In this document: positions 8,998 to 17,547 of the stretch, in pieces
Position numbering within the stretch: the stretch's first letter is position 1
How the letters are laid out: each line of letters starts with the position of its first letter
From: an uncultured Sutterella sp.
GTDB taxonomy: Bacteria > Pseudomonadota > Gammaproteobacteria > Burkholderiales > Burkholderiaceae_F
Length of the DNA stretch: 64,000 nucleotides
Reading direction: 5' to 3'
Assembly: GCA_900545335.1 (NCBI GenBank)
Contig: UQYP01000003.1
Span: forward strand, 155,109 to 219,108
Program-made: the position numbers and the translations under genes
The notes under the pieces: generated by a model
Told to the model about the DNA's origin: nothing
Database searches by the model: none
Seen by the model: only the letters and a program-made list of their open reading frames with translations

Positions 8998-10200
8998 TTA
9001 ACTTAATGCATTAACTACGGTCATCATGTAGACCTTGATAAAGTCAAGCCAATTTTTCAGATGAATTCTTTCATTGGGCTGACCCATCGCAAATTCTGAG
9101 AAATCATCTGCGGCACCAAAAAACGGTATAGGCATCCCTGTGACTTTTTGAATCCAGGCTGCGTCTGAACCGGCGGGACCGACAGCCACTTTGACGTCCT
9201 TGCCCATGACTTCCTTATAAGATTTTTTAATTAATTCAATGAAGGGATCACCATCGGGTATTTCAAGAAGAGGACGTTTTGAAGTGACTGTCATTTCGTA
9301 TTCATAGGCTGCATCTTCAGCTTTCAATTGATCCAAAACGTCAATAATTTCCTTCAAAGCCTCATCATGGGTTTCACCGGGAATGAGTCTGCGGTCAAAC
9401 CAGAAAGTGACTTTGGAGGGGAAGACATTGGCTGCAGTTCCGCCGTTTATTACTGCGACAGTCAGGTGCGGCGGAGGAACATTTACACCGACCGGTCTTT
9501 TCATTAATTCATCGTTCAGACGATATAACGCATGAATCGCTTTAACAGCTTTTTGGATACAGGTTTCGCCGTGATAGAGTAGGGCAGTGTGCCCGGTCTC
9601 ACCCGTGTAAGTGACGGTTCCTCGCAAAATACCGCAATGCTGCGGGAAAAGAACCCCGTTTGAAGGCTCAGGGCAAATGCCGAAGTCTCCCTTTAATATT
9701 TCAGGATAATTTTTCAACAGATACTGAACACCGAGTTCACCGCCGTTTTCTTCATCGCACATCCAAGTAAGGGCAACGCTGCCTTTCGGATCAAATCCCA
9801 TCTTTTTCAAAAAGAGCACAGCCATCATGACGCCGGCATCACCGCCTTTCATGTCACAGGAGCCCCGGCCATATAAATAACCATCATCTATTTTTCCTGA
9901 CCAAGGACCGAAATAGCCGGGATCTCGATTATCAGGCGGAAAGACGTCCATGTGACCGTTAAAGACGAAGCGTTTGCCTTTTTGCGTACCGAACCATTCT
10001 GCATATAAATTAGGGCGATGGGGCTTAGCTTCAATTCTTTGAACTTCTAAGCCGGCTTTTTTCATCCATTTTTCAAAGACAAAGCTCACCGGTTCTTCAT
10101 TGCCAGTAACGCTCGGTGTTTGAACAATTTCCTGAAGAAATTCAATGGCCTCAGCTTGGTGTTGATCGACATAATCGGAAATTTGTTTGGCTGTCAGCAT
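8998..10200 (-). CDS. M20 family metallo-amidohydrolase, copy 1
   Basis: ArgE/DapE-type hydrolase family acting on N-acyl amino acids or dipeptides. Metal-site motifs seen: FNGHMDVFPPD, GRGSCDMKGGD, CDEENGG and CPEPSN. The C-terminal family histidine (normally within AHxPNE) is missing: the segment reads EFAMGQPNERI. It is about three quarters identical by eye to the adjacent copy at 10218-11420, a clear tandem duplication. It is 400 residues long with a ribosome site AGGAGAG before the ATG. It is probably in an operon with paralogue A and MmgE/PrpD. The substrate is unknown; an amide of a succinylated or acylated amino acid would fit the context. Confidence 0.85.
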   Translation of the reverse strand: MLTAKQISDYVDQHQAEAIEFLQEIVQTPSVTGNEEPVSFVFEKWMKKAGLEVQRIEAKPHRPNLYAEWFGTQKGKRFVFNGHMDVFPPDNRDPGYFGPWSGKIDDGYLYGRGSCDMKGGDAGVMMAVLFLKKMGFDPKGSVALTWMCDEENGGELGVQYLLKNYPEILKGDFGICPEPSNGVLFPQHCGILRGTVTYTGETGHTALLYHGETCIQKAVKAIHALYRLNDELMKRPVGVNVPPPHLTVAVINGGTAANVFPSKVTFWFDRRLIPGETHDEALKEIIDVLDQLKAEDAAYEYEMTVTSKRPLLEIPDGDPFIELIKKSYKEVMGKDVKVAVGPAGSDAAWIQKVTGMPIPFFGAADDFSEFAMGQPNERIHLKNWLDFIKVYMMTVVNALS

Positions 10201-10217
10201 TTTTCTCTCCTGGCTTA

Positions 10218-11420
10218 TTAACTCAGTGCATTGACCACAGTCATCATGTAGATTTTGATGAAGTCGTAGTACGTTTTGAGCTTAATGCGTTCATTGGGTT
10301 TGGCCATAGCGCACTCGGCAAAGTCTTCTGCGCCGCCGAAAAAGGGCATCGGTGTGCCGACCACTTTTTGAATCCAAGAGGCGTCACAGGCGCCGGCACC
10401 GACCGCAACTTCGACATCTTTTCCCATAATTTCTTTATATGAACGTTTGATCAGATCAACACACGGATCATCAAAATCAACATCCAATAACGGTCTGCGA
10501 GAGGTAACTTCTATTTGATAGTCGTATGAACTGTCTTTTTCCTTTAATTGATCTAATACATCGGTAATTTCTTTTAGAGCCTGATCATGATTTTCCCCGG
10601 GGATTAGGCGCCGATCAAACCAAAATGTGGTTTTTGACGGAAAAACATTGGCGGCAGTACCGCCGTTAATTACAGCGACACTTAAATGTGGGGGAGGGAC
10701 ATTGTCGGCAACAGGCCGTTTCATTAATTGATCATTTAATGCGTAAAGCGCATCAATCGCATCGCAGGCTTTTTGAATACAGGTTTTGCCCTCATAAAGT
10801 AACGCTGTATGACCTGGGGCTCCGGTATAAGTTATGGTTCCTCTGAGAATACCGCACAGTTTAGGCATCAGAACACCGTTAGAGGGTTCCGGGCAAATTC
10901 CAAAATCGCCCTTTAAAATCTCAGGACGTGTTTTCAATAAATACTGAACACCGAGCGCTCCGCCGTTTTCTTCATCACACATCCAGGTGAGTGCAATGCT
11001 GCCCTTTGGTTCAAATCCCATTTCTTTTAAGAATATCACCGCCATCATTGCACAGGCGTCTCCGCCCTTCATGTCACAGGCGCCTCTGCCGTAAAGATAG
11101 TCGTCAACAACCTTGCCCGACCAGGGACCATACCATCCGGGATCTTTTGCATCAGGGGGAAATACGTCCATATGACCGTTAAAGACAAAGCGTTTGCCCG
11201 GTTTTTGACCGAACCATTCTGCGTAGAGATTGGGGCGATGGGGCTGAGCTTCAATTCGTTCGACTTCAAGGCCGATTTTTTTCATCCATTTTTCAAACAC
11301 AAAGCTCACGGCTTCTTCATCACCGGTCACACTCGGCGTTTGAATAATTTCTTTCAGAAACTCAATCGCCTGAGCTTCATGTTGGTCGACATAGTCTGAA
11401 ATTTCTTTTGCAGTGAACAT
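10218..11420 (-). CDS. M20 family metallo-amidohydrolase, copy 2
   Basis: Tandem paralogue of the gene at 8998-10200, same length. It keeps FNGHMDVFPPD, GRGACDMKGGD, CDEENGG and CPEPSN but, like its sister, lacks the last metal-ligand histidine (ECAMAKPNERI). It differs from copy 1 around residues 350-370 (GAGACDASW versus GPAGSDAAW), which could change substrate choice. It is the first gene of the minus-strand operon. A dyad with TTAGT/ACTAA arms lies 80-100 bp upstream and is a likely LysR operator. The 17-bp gap to copy 1 suggests co-translation. Confidence 0.85.
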   Translation of the reverse strand: MFTAKEISDYVDQHEAQAIEFLKEIIQTPSVTGDEEAVSFVFEKWMKKIGLEVERIEAQPHRPNLYAEWFGQKPGKRFVFNGHMDVFPPDAKDPGWYGPWSGKVVDDYLYGRGACDMKGGDACAMMAVIFLKEMGFEPKGSIALTWMCDEENGGALGVQYLLKTRPEILKGDFGICPEPSNGVLMPKLCGILRGTITYTGAPGHTALLYEGKTCIQKACDAIDALYALNDQLMKRPVADNVPPPHLSVAVINGGTAANVFPSKTTFWFDRRLIPGENHDQALKEITDVLDQLKEKDSSYDYQIEVTSRRPLLDVDFDDPCVDLIKRSYKEIMGKDVEVAVGAGACDASWIQKVVGTPMPFFGGAEDFAECAMAKPNERIKLKTYYDFIKIYMMTVVNALS

Positions 11421-11497
11421 GATTAGGCCTCCGCTTGGAAGAAAAGAACCTATTTTGAGCGTAGGCCTATAGAAACGGATTGTGAAGCAAGAGTAGC

Positions 11498-11520
11498 TTA
11501 GTCTGAACTAATTTATTAGT
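11498..11520. promoter_or_regulatory. Probable LysR-type operator upstream of the M20 operon
   Basis: Two overlapping dyads: TTAGT-CTGA-ACTAA (11498-11511) and ACTAAT-TT-ATTAGT (11507-11520). They fit the T-N11-A layout of LysR sites and recur in related form near the other LysR genes of this window. The site lies between the regulator gene and its likely target operon. Confidence 0.5.
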
Positions 11521-11525
11521 TGGAT

Positions 11526-12512
11526 CTAAATGTTGAGGATCTTCACCTTACCTTTGCAGGATGGAATGCTTTTGAGAATTTGAGGAATGGTTTGATTTTT
11601 CAAAATAGCAGAACACTCGGTGCTCATCAGATTCATCAGGGTAGGGGAAACTGAATTTTTGGCAGCGATCGAAATCTTTCTGCCCAAGTCGCTGATACAT
11701 TGAAAATTTAAGGCATTGCTGTAGTTTTCCTGATTGACGCAGGCCGTTGAGTAGGTAATGGTCCAACCGCGATTATTAGCGACCATTTTCAATTGCAGTA
11801 CGTTGGTATCAATTTCAAACTGATTGGGAATGCTGAGGTGGTTTTGCTCGAGAAATCTGCTGATACTGGCGCCGTTGCCGGTATTGGCCGGTGATCGGAT
11901 AAACGGCAATCCGCTTTGCATCAGTTGAGTCAGTGTCCACTGAGTTCGTTTTGCCAAAAGAGAGTTCGGAATGACTGCAATCAGAGGATCGTAAAAGATA
12001 TCAATTTTTTGCAAATCTTTTTCTTCAGTCAGGTCTCCGGTGGTAATAATGAGGTCTACCTCATCTCTGCGCAGTTGAGTAAGCAATAAATCAGATGTTC
12101 CTACTATATGAACAACTTTTTGCGTTTGAGAAGTTAATGCCTGAATAAGCGCCAGGCCGATGCAATCACTCATAGACTCAATCATTCCGAAACGAATGAC
12201 CGGCAGACAATGAGAATTCAGTTGGATGCTTTGAATCGCCTCATTTAATTCGTGATCCTGTTTTTGCAGTATCTGGAGTAAATATTTAGCTTGATTCGTA
12301 AAGGTTAAGGGTCGGGTGGAACGGTCAAAAAGTTTGATCCTGAGAGCAGTTTCCAGAGCAGTCATTTTTTGACTGACAGCACTTTGAGTGATGTGTAATT
12401 TTTGAGCAGCCTTTAAAAATGAGCGCTCTCCGGCAACACATAAAAAGGTGCGGGTGTAGCGTTTGACAACCTCGAGCACTTCATCAGGTGAGTGACTTTT
12501 TGAATCGTTCAT
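11526..12512 (-). CDS. LysR-family transcriptional regulator 1
   Basis: The N-terminal winged helix (FLKAAQKLHITQSAVSQKMTALE, then LFDRSTRPLTFT) is followed by a two-lobed effector-binding domain; 328 residues. It lies divergently from dcuA and directly upstream of the M20-lyase-PrpD operon on the same strand, so it is the obvious candidate to control both. It is closely similar in layout to the three other LysR proteins here, pointing to duplication of whole regulatory modules. The inducer is unknown, but a lyase substrate or fumarate-like molecule would be logical. Confidence 0.92.
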   Translation of the reverse strand: MNDSKSHSPDEVLEVVKRYTRTFLCVAGERSFLKAAQKLHITQSAVSQKMTALETALRIKLFDRSTRPLTFTNQAKYLLQILQKQDHELNEAIQSIQLNSHCLPVIRFGMIESMSDCIGLALIQALTSQTQKVVHIVGTSDLLLTQLRRDEVDLIITTGDLTEEKDLQKIDIFYDPLIAVIPNSLLAKRTQWTLTQLMQSGLPFIRSPANTGNGASISRFLEQNHLSIPNQFEIDTNVLQLKMVANNRGWTITYSTACVNQENYSNALNFQCISDLGRKISIAAKNSVSPTLMNLMSTECSAILKNQTIPQILKSIPSCKGKVKILNI

Positions 12513-12963
12513 ATTTAACCACTATTAATATAACTAATATTTATAGAAATATAAAAATATTATTTATTTTGTGGATTAACAAAATTACTAATGTGTTAAA
12601 TATTCATGAACACATTCATAACAGATTGAAAATACACAGGGAATAACTTAAGTAAAAACTTAAGCAAAGACCTCGTACGTATCAGTCACTTTAGCATAAA
12701 CACTAAATACTCATTCAGAACTATTAGTATTTTTTAACTTAGTTTTAAATTTCTCTTATCAAACTGTGACTCTTTGTTTCAACTTGAGACAATCAAAATG
12801 CAATATGTGAATCACCGTTTCCTTGTTGCAAAGTGCTGTGCTTAGTTTCCGATATTTTCGTAAAAGAAGTTGCGGCAGTTCAGAGGGGCTCCGTCATCGG
12901 AGTTATTTATAAATAACTATAGGGAGTGGCTCTTACGAAAAAGTGGAGTCGCAGATAATCACT
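12513..12963. promoter_or_regulatory. Long divergent promoter region between LysR 1 and dcuA
   Basis: About 450 bp, very AT-rich, with no convincing gene. It holds direct repeats of ACTTAAG (about 12646-12664), several ACTAAT/ATTAGT half sites near the LysR end, and near dcuA a small hairpin with CTCCG and CGGAG arms (about 12889-12902). A TTGAG-ACA-ATCAA stretch at 12784-12796 resembles an FNR box but has the wrong spacing. A long leader for dcuA is likely. Confidence 0.5.
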
Positions 12964-14280
12964 ATGATTACCTTAATCCAGTTCGTTATCGTATTTGCCG
13001 CCATTTTGATTGGCGTGCGATATGGTGGTGTAGCCCTGGGCTTCTGGGGTGCATTGGGTCTAATCGTTCTGTCTGTAGCATTCGGTGTAGTACCGACTGC
13101 TCCTCCGATCGACGTGATGTTGATCATCTTCGCTGTCTGCCTCTGTGCATCCTGCATGGAAGCTGTAGGCGGCTTGGATATCTTGGTTCGCTTTGCCGCC
13201 AAGATCATCCGTAAGAACCCGAAGTATGTTGCAGTGGTTGCTCCGGTTGTGAGCTTCTTCTTAACGTTCTGCTCCGGTACGGGTAACGTGGTTTATGCCA
13301 TTTTGCCTGTGATCTATGAAGTGTCCTATAACGCCAACGTTCGTCCTGAACGTGCTATGGCTGCTGCCGCTGTTTCCGGTCAGGTCGGTATTACGGCTTG
13401 CCCGATTTCTGCTGCAACGGCTGCCATGGTCGGTTTGCTCGAACAAAATGGCTTCGGTGACATCGGTTTGGGTGACGTTTTGATGATTACGTTCCCGGCC
13501 TGCTTGATCGGCGTGCTCGTTTCTTCCTTTATCGGTATGTTTGTCGGTAAGGAACTCAAAGACGATATGGCTTATCAAGCCCGCTTGGCTGCCGGCCAAG
13601 TTCAACCGCCTGAAGTGCTCGAAGAAAAAGAATTGCCCAAGGAAGCTTCCTGGTCTGTGGCGATTTTCTTCGGTGCCATTATCGTGATTGTGGTTGTCGG
13701 TTTCTTCCCCGAATTGCGTGTTTTGCGCGGTCAGGAAAATCCTGTCAGCATGTCGCTTGTGATTGAAGCTGTCATGCTTGGCGCCGGTGCTTTGATGAGC
13801 CTTTTGTGCAAACCCAATGTAAACCGTATCGTTCAAAGCCCTGTGATGACAGCCTGCGTGGTCTCCTTGGGTGCTGTGTTCGGTATCGTCTGGATGTCTG
13901 ACTCCTTCATCCATGCCAATAGCGCTACCTTTATGGAAGTGGCCGGTGGTTTGGCTCAACAAATGCCTGTGTTGTTTGCCTTTGTGTTGGCTATTATGTC
14001 TGCCTTGCTCTCCAGCCAAGGTGCTACGACCCGTGCCATCATGCCGTTGGGCTTCGCTCTCGGTATCTCTCCGATGATGTTGGTCGCTATGTTCCCGGCT
14101 GTGAACTGCCTGTTCATTCTCCCGACTTCCGGCCCGGCTTTGGCTGCTGTCGGTATGGACCGCTCCGGTACGACACACATTGGTAAATTCGTGTTCAACC
14201 ACTCCTTCCAGTTGCCCGGTATCTTAATGGTGGCTGTGGCAATCGCAGTGGGTGTGTTGATGGTCGGAATCGGTTTCTAA
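12964..14280 (+). CDS. dcuA: Anaerobic C4-dicarboxylate antiporter, DcuA/DcuB family
   Basis: Inner-membrane exchanger of fumarate, malate or aspartate against succinate during anaerobic fumarate respiration. The 438-residue protein is strongly hydrophobic throughout and matches the Dcu family along its length, for example FCSGTGNVVYAILPVIYE, SGQVGITACPISAATAAM and the C-terminal FNHSFQLPG. The ATG at 12964 is chosen because it gives the family N-terminus (MITLIQFVIVFAAILIGVRYGG); a GTG at 12943 would add seven unlikely residues. Codon use (GCT, GGT, CGT, AAG) resembles the highly expressed tig gene, suggesting strong expression. DcuA is favoured over DcuB because of the aspartate-linked neighbourhood, but this is not certain. 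Confidence 0.92.
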   Translation: MITLIQFVIVFAAILIGVRYGGVALGFWGALGLIVLSVAFGVVPTAPPIDVMLIIFAVCLCASCMEAVGGLDILVRFAAKIIRKNPKYVAVVAPVVSFFLTFCSGTGNVVYAILPVIYEVSYNANVRPERAMAAAAVSGQVGITACPISAATAAMVGLLEQNGFGDIGLGDVLMITFPACLIGVLVSSFIGMFVGKELKDDMAYQARLAAGQVQPPEVLEEKELPKEASWSVAIFFGAIIVIVVVGFFPELRVLRGQENPVSMSLVIEAVMLGAGALMSLLCKPNVNRIVQSPVMTACVVSLGAVFGIVWMSDSFIHANSATFMEVAGGLAQQMPVLFAFVLAIMSALLSSQGATTRAIMPLGFALGISPMMLVAMFPAVNCLFILPTSGPALAAVGMDRSGTTHIGKFVFNHSFQLPGILMVAVAIAVGVLMVGIGF

Positions 14281-14311
14281 TTTAATCGAATTTAAATTAG
14301 ACCACTGACTA

Positions 14312-14349
14312 AAGAGCCAACCTCTCAAAATTCTTGAAGGTTGGCTCTT
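14312..14349 (+). terminator. Hairpin terminator after dcuA
   Basis: Perfect AAGAGCCAACCT / AGGTTGGCTCTT stem, 14-nt loop, with only a short T run after it. Some read-through into the next gene is possible. Confidence 0.6.
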
Positions 14350-14367
14350 ACTGTAAGGAGAAATCAG

Positions 14368-15168
14368 ATGGGATTTATGTCGGGATTTGTAGAAGGCTTC
14401 TTCTTTAATACAGATAATCGAACCTATTGGCTTCCTCAGCATTTCGGTTTAAAAGCAAAACGCTTTAAAACAACATCTGCTGCCGGCCATCAGATAGCCG
14501 GATTAATCCTTGAATCAAAAAAGATAGAGACAGTGGGGACCATTCTCTTTTTTACCCCGGCCTTGTACAACTTTTCTTTCAATATCGGTCAGGCTGCTTT
14601 TTTAACCGATAACGGTTTTAACGTGTTGATGTTTGACTACAGCGGCAGCGGCGGCAGTCAGGGCCGCTCAACGATTGCCGGATTGAAGTCAGACGCCCAA
14701 GCTGTATGGGATTGGTTTAAACAGTCGGAATATTACCAAGGTAAAGTAGCGGTTTTTGCACAAGCTTTAGGGTGCGATGCCGCACTGCAGTTTTATGCAA
14801 ATAATCAGCGTGAAGTTTGCGGTCTGGCGCTGGAATCCTGTTACGCTACAAGAAAAGGCTGGATTAAGGATAAATGGGGGCCGGTCATTGGAGATTTGGC
14901 TGCTTCCCAATTGAGTGTCGATGCAATAGAGCCCCAGGAAGTTTTACCGACGATTCGAGTCCCTTTAATTGAAATCTTTCCTGAAAAAGATACCTATATT
15001 CACTCCAATCAAAAGAGTGCTGTTTTTAATGTGACACCGAAGTCTGCAGAAATCTGGAATGTTGCCGGCGCAAAATCCTTGTCCGTCTTCCCTCAATCAG
15101 TATCAAATCAGGAAAAGCTTGTTCACTTTTTTGAAAAGAAATGTTTTAAACATCAGTCTAAAAAATAA
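14368..15168 (+). CDS. Alpha/beta-hydrolase fold protein lacking catalytic Ser and His
   Basis: The order of elements fits a serine hydrolase: FDYSGSGGSQG after strand 4, a nucleophile-elbow region, an acid strand (IEIFPEKD) and a final helix. However the elbow reads FAQALG where GxSxG is expected, so the serine is alanine, and the expected histidine segment reads GAKSLSVFP. The protein may therefore be a non-catalytic binding or partner protein. The start at 14368 has AAGGAG seven bases upstream; 266 residues. The hutD gene follows 8 bp later, so the two are co-transcribed. No precise role can be given. Confidence 0.7.
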   Translation: MGFMSGFVEGFFFNTDNRTYWLPQHFGLKAKRFKTTSAAGHQIAGLILESKKIETVGTILFFTPALYNFSFNIGQAAFLTDNGFNVLMFDYSGSGGSQGRSTIAGLKSDAQAVWDWFKQSEYYQGKVAVFAQALGCDAALQFYANNQREVCGLALESCYATRKGWIKDKWGPVIGDLAASQLSVDAIEPQEVLPTIRVPLIEIFPEKDTYIHSNQKSAVFNVTPKSAEIWNVAGAKSLSVFPQSVSNQEKLVHFFEKKCFKHQSKK

Positions 15169-15176
15169 GGATAGAT

Positions 15177-15779
15177 ATGCTCAAATACCGAATAATCAAA
15201 CCTACCGAGTTTTTAGTACATGAATGGTCCGGAGGAACGACCGCGGAAATATTTTTGTTACCGGAAACCGCAGATTATCGGAAAAAAGATTTTGAGATCC
15301 GAGTCTCTTCTGCTCAAATTCTGACCGAAGGCACTCCCTATTCTGATTTCACCGGCTTTTCCCGCCTAATCTGTCCGATTGAAGGCGAGATGCACATTGA
15401 GCATGAGCACCATCATCAGGCTTATCTGAAAACATTTGAGGTCGATCGGTTTGATGGTGCTTGGAACACTCAGTCATTCGGAATTTGCACCGATTTTAAT
15501 CTGCTCTTTGCTAAAAATTGGCAAGGTTTAATGCAGCATCGCCGGGGTTCCTTCGAGTCTGAACTCGGAGCTATGAGCTACCACGGTCTTTTTAGTTGCT
15601 CGGAACAGCCGATTCTAATTGAGATACAAGATGACACCTTAAAACCGATTCTTTTGAAATTAGAAAAAAAGGATTTCCTGATTCTTTATGAAGAGCACAC
15701 CACAACCATTAAAGTTAAGGCTCCTAAAGAGGCCTCAATGATTTATTTGATGTTTTCTGAGTGTTCCGACGATATCTGA
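15177..15779 (+). CDS. hutD: HutD family protein
   Basis: Cupin-like protein of the histidine-utilisation family HutD, thought to modulate Hut pathway flux. Seen: EWSGGTTAEI (family motif around NGGGxTxEI), FEIRVSSAQI and the SDFTGFSRLICPIEGEM core; 200 residues. No hutH, hutU, hutI or hutG is present, yet a cyclodeaminase and a formiminotransferase lie 1.1 kb downstream, so a link to formimino-group handling is reasonable. Its last 37 bp overlap the end of the convergent LysR gene. Confidence 0.78.
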   Translation: MLKYRIIKPTEFLVHEWSGGTTAEIFLLPETADYRKKDFEIRVSSAQILTEGTPYSDFTGFSRLICPIEGEMHIEHEHHHQAYLKTFEVDRFDGAWNTQSFGICTDFNLLFAKNWQGLMQHRRGSFESELGAMSYHGLFSCSEQPILIEIQDDTLKPILLKLEKKDFLILYEEHTTTIKVKAPKEASMIYLMFSECSDDI

Positions 15780-16777
15780 TTGTCAGCAACCGCTATACCT
15801 TTTTGTAAATTGGGATATTTTTCTAAGACCTTTTGCAGTCTCGGTAACACATCCTGGCGCAATCCTTCAAGGAAAATATCCCTGACTTTATGCAGCCAGG
15901 CTAAGGGATAGTCAAATCGGGCGTAAGCGTACATACTTCTGTAGGTCATCTGTCCCGGAACCGGGACAATGCCTACTTCATTGAACATTTCTTCGCCTTC
16001 GGCGAGCAGAGCAGAGGGTTGAGTGATCCCCCAAGCCATACCGGATTGAACTAATGAGAAAACCAGACGATTACTGTCGACCTCAATGCGGCTTGGAATG
16101 AGACCGATTTTTTCGTTGAAAAATTGCTCAGTTTGCCAACTCGATGAAGTGTTTGAAGTGTAATGGGCAAAAGGCAATCCGATTAACATCATATTTTCCC
16201 AATCCCAAACCGTGCGTTTTTGGGCAATCTCCTTTGGCAAAATGAGAATATGAGGTTCAGAAAACAAAAATAGTTTTAAAAATTTGTTGGAGTCCAGAGC
16301 ATGATCACTGGCGATGACCACATCAACTTTGCCTGAAATCAGCTTTTCGATTAAATCATTGGTGACACCGGACTGAAGATGGACTTTTGAGAAGTCTTTT
16401 AAAACGCTTTGAAAGAAAAATGAGGAGAGGTTGAAAATCATGCTCTCAACGGTTCCGATCTTCAGAATCGGTTTATAAGAATTTCTTTTTTGAAGACTTT
16501 GAAGCGTTTGCTCTAAATTAGAGTTCTGGGCTTGCAATTCAGCTCGAAGAATTAATGCCTCAGGAGTTAGTTTCAGGGGTCTTTGCCCTTTTTCAAACAG
16601 ATCAAAGCCCAATTGTTTTTGCAGAGCGGAGATTTGTTGAGAAACAGCACTTTGAGTGATCCCCAGCACTTTTCCTGCCATCGTATAGCTGCGGTGGGCA
16701 GCTACAGCCAGAAAAACCTCAAAGGGACGGGACACAACCAAGGAAGAAAATTTTTTAGAGCACATTTCCGCCTTCAT
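15743..16777 (-). CDS. LysR-family transcriptional regulator 2
   Basis: The N-terminal helix-turn-helix YTMAGKVLGITQSAVSQQISALQ and a LysR substrate-binding domain make up 344 residues. It is divergent from the cyclodeaminase/formiminotransferase genes across a 121-bp region that contains a CTAAC/GTTAG dyad, so it probably controls that operon and itself. Its 3' end overlaps hutD tail to tail by 37 bp. Confidence 0.92.
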   Translation of the reverse strand: MKAEMCSKKFSSLVVSRPFEVFLAVAAHRSYTMAGKVLGITQSAVSQQISALQKQLGFDLFEKGQRPLKLTPEALILRAELQAQNSNLEQTLQSLQKRNSYKPILKIGTVESMIFNLSSFFFQSVLKDFSKVHLQSGVTNDLIEKLISGKVDVVIASDHALDSNKFLKLFLFSEPHILILPKEIAQKRTVWDWENMMLIGLPFAHYTSNTSSSWQTEQFFNEKIGLIPSRIEVDSNRLVFSLVQSGMAWGITQPSALLAEGEEMFNEVGIVPVPGQMTYRSMYAYARFDYPLAWLHKVRDIFLEGLRQDVLPRLQKVLEKYPNLQKGIAVADNQISSEHSENIK

Positions 16778-16803
16778 TAGTAATTTTTATGATCTCAATG
16801 AGT

Positions 16804-16818
16804 CTAACACCGGGTTAG
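16804..16818. promoter_or_regulatory. Probable LysR operator between LysR 2 and cyclodeaminase gene
   Basis: CTAAC-ACCGG-GTTAG, a perfect dyad containing the T-N11-A pattern, placed between the divergent starts. Confidence 0.5.
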
Positions 16819-16898
16819 TTTCATTCTCAAGAAATATCTGAAAACATAAAACAAAATGGGTTAGCTGTCTAAAAAATGTTTATACGGAGTACCGCCCC

Positions 16899-17531
16899 AT
16901 GCTTATGCGAGATCTTTCTTTAGCGGATTTCACCTCAGAGTTAGCCAGCTCTTCGCCTGCTCCGGGCGGCGGAAGTGCTTCAGCTTTAGCAGGCGCCTTG
17001 GCTGCCGCCCTCTCATCTATGGTTGCCAATCTGACGATCGGTAAAAAAGGTTACGAAAATCATTTTGATCAGATGAAAGAGGTTGCCGATCAAGCTGAGC
17101 AGTTACGCAAGGACTTAATTGCGTTAATCGATACGGATTCTGATAGTTTCAATGATTTTCTCCGTGCCATGAAATTACCCAAGCAGACAGATGAAGAAAA
17201 AGCCGTCAGAGTTCAAAAGATTCAGCAATCCTTGAAGAAATCTTCAGAAATTCCCATGCAAATCGCTCAAAAGAGCTTCCTGATTTTTGATTTAGCCCGG
17301 AATGTTTTGATAAACGGCAATCAGAATGCGGTGACAGATGCTTTAGTGAGCGTTATGTTGGCAAGGACTGCGGTCTTCGGAGCCTTATTAAATGTTCGAA
17401 TTAATCTTCAGAGCATAAAGGACCAAAGTTACGTTGCAGAAATGTCAGCGCAGGCTGATTTATTGCAGCAGCAGACCTCAGAAAAAGAAAAAAGCCTTTT
17501 AGAGATAAAAAGTTTTTTGTTCACGTCTTAA
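16899..17531 (+). CDS. Cyclodeaminase/cyclohydrolase family protein (FTCD C-domain)
   Basis: Corresponds to the formimino-tetrahydrofolate cyclodeaminase domain, which releases ammonia to give methenyl-THF. The N-terminus carries the family signature SSPAPGGGSASALAGALAAAL, followed by a mostly helical body; 210 residues. GGAG lies about 13 bases before the ATG. The formiminotransferase partner, fused to this domain in animals, is encoded separately 16 bp downstream, so the two form a split FTCD system. Confidence 0.9.
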   Translation: MLMRDLSLADFTSELASSSPAPGGGSASALAGALAAALSSMVANLTIGKKGYENHFDQMKEVADQAEQLRKDLIALIDTDSDSFNDFLRAMKLPKQTDEEKAVRVQKIQQSLKKSSEIPMQIAQKSFLIFDLARNVLINGNQNAVTDALVSVMLARTAVFGALLNVRINLQSIKDQSYVAEMSAQADLLQQQTSEKEKSLLEIKSFLFTS

Positions 17532-17547
17532 ATAAGGAGAAAGAGTC

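Noticed and set aside
12784..12796. FNR box upstream of dcuA (TTGAG-ACA-ATCAA)
   Set aside because: Spacer is 3 instead of 4 and one arm has a mismatch; too weak to claim although anaerobic control would be sensible.
12870..13214. A plus-strand frame overlapping the dcuA start
   Set aside because: It runs into the certain dcuA frame and has Cys/Arg/Ser-rich shadow composition.
13261..14202. A 313-residue minus-strand frame opposite dcuA
   Set aside because: Its composition (His, Gly, Gln, Arg rich) is that of the complement of a membrane protein gene; no family likeness.
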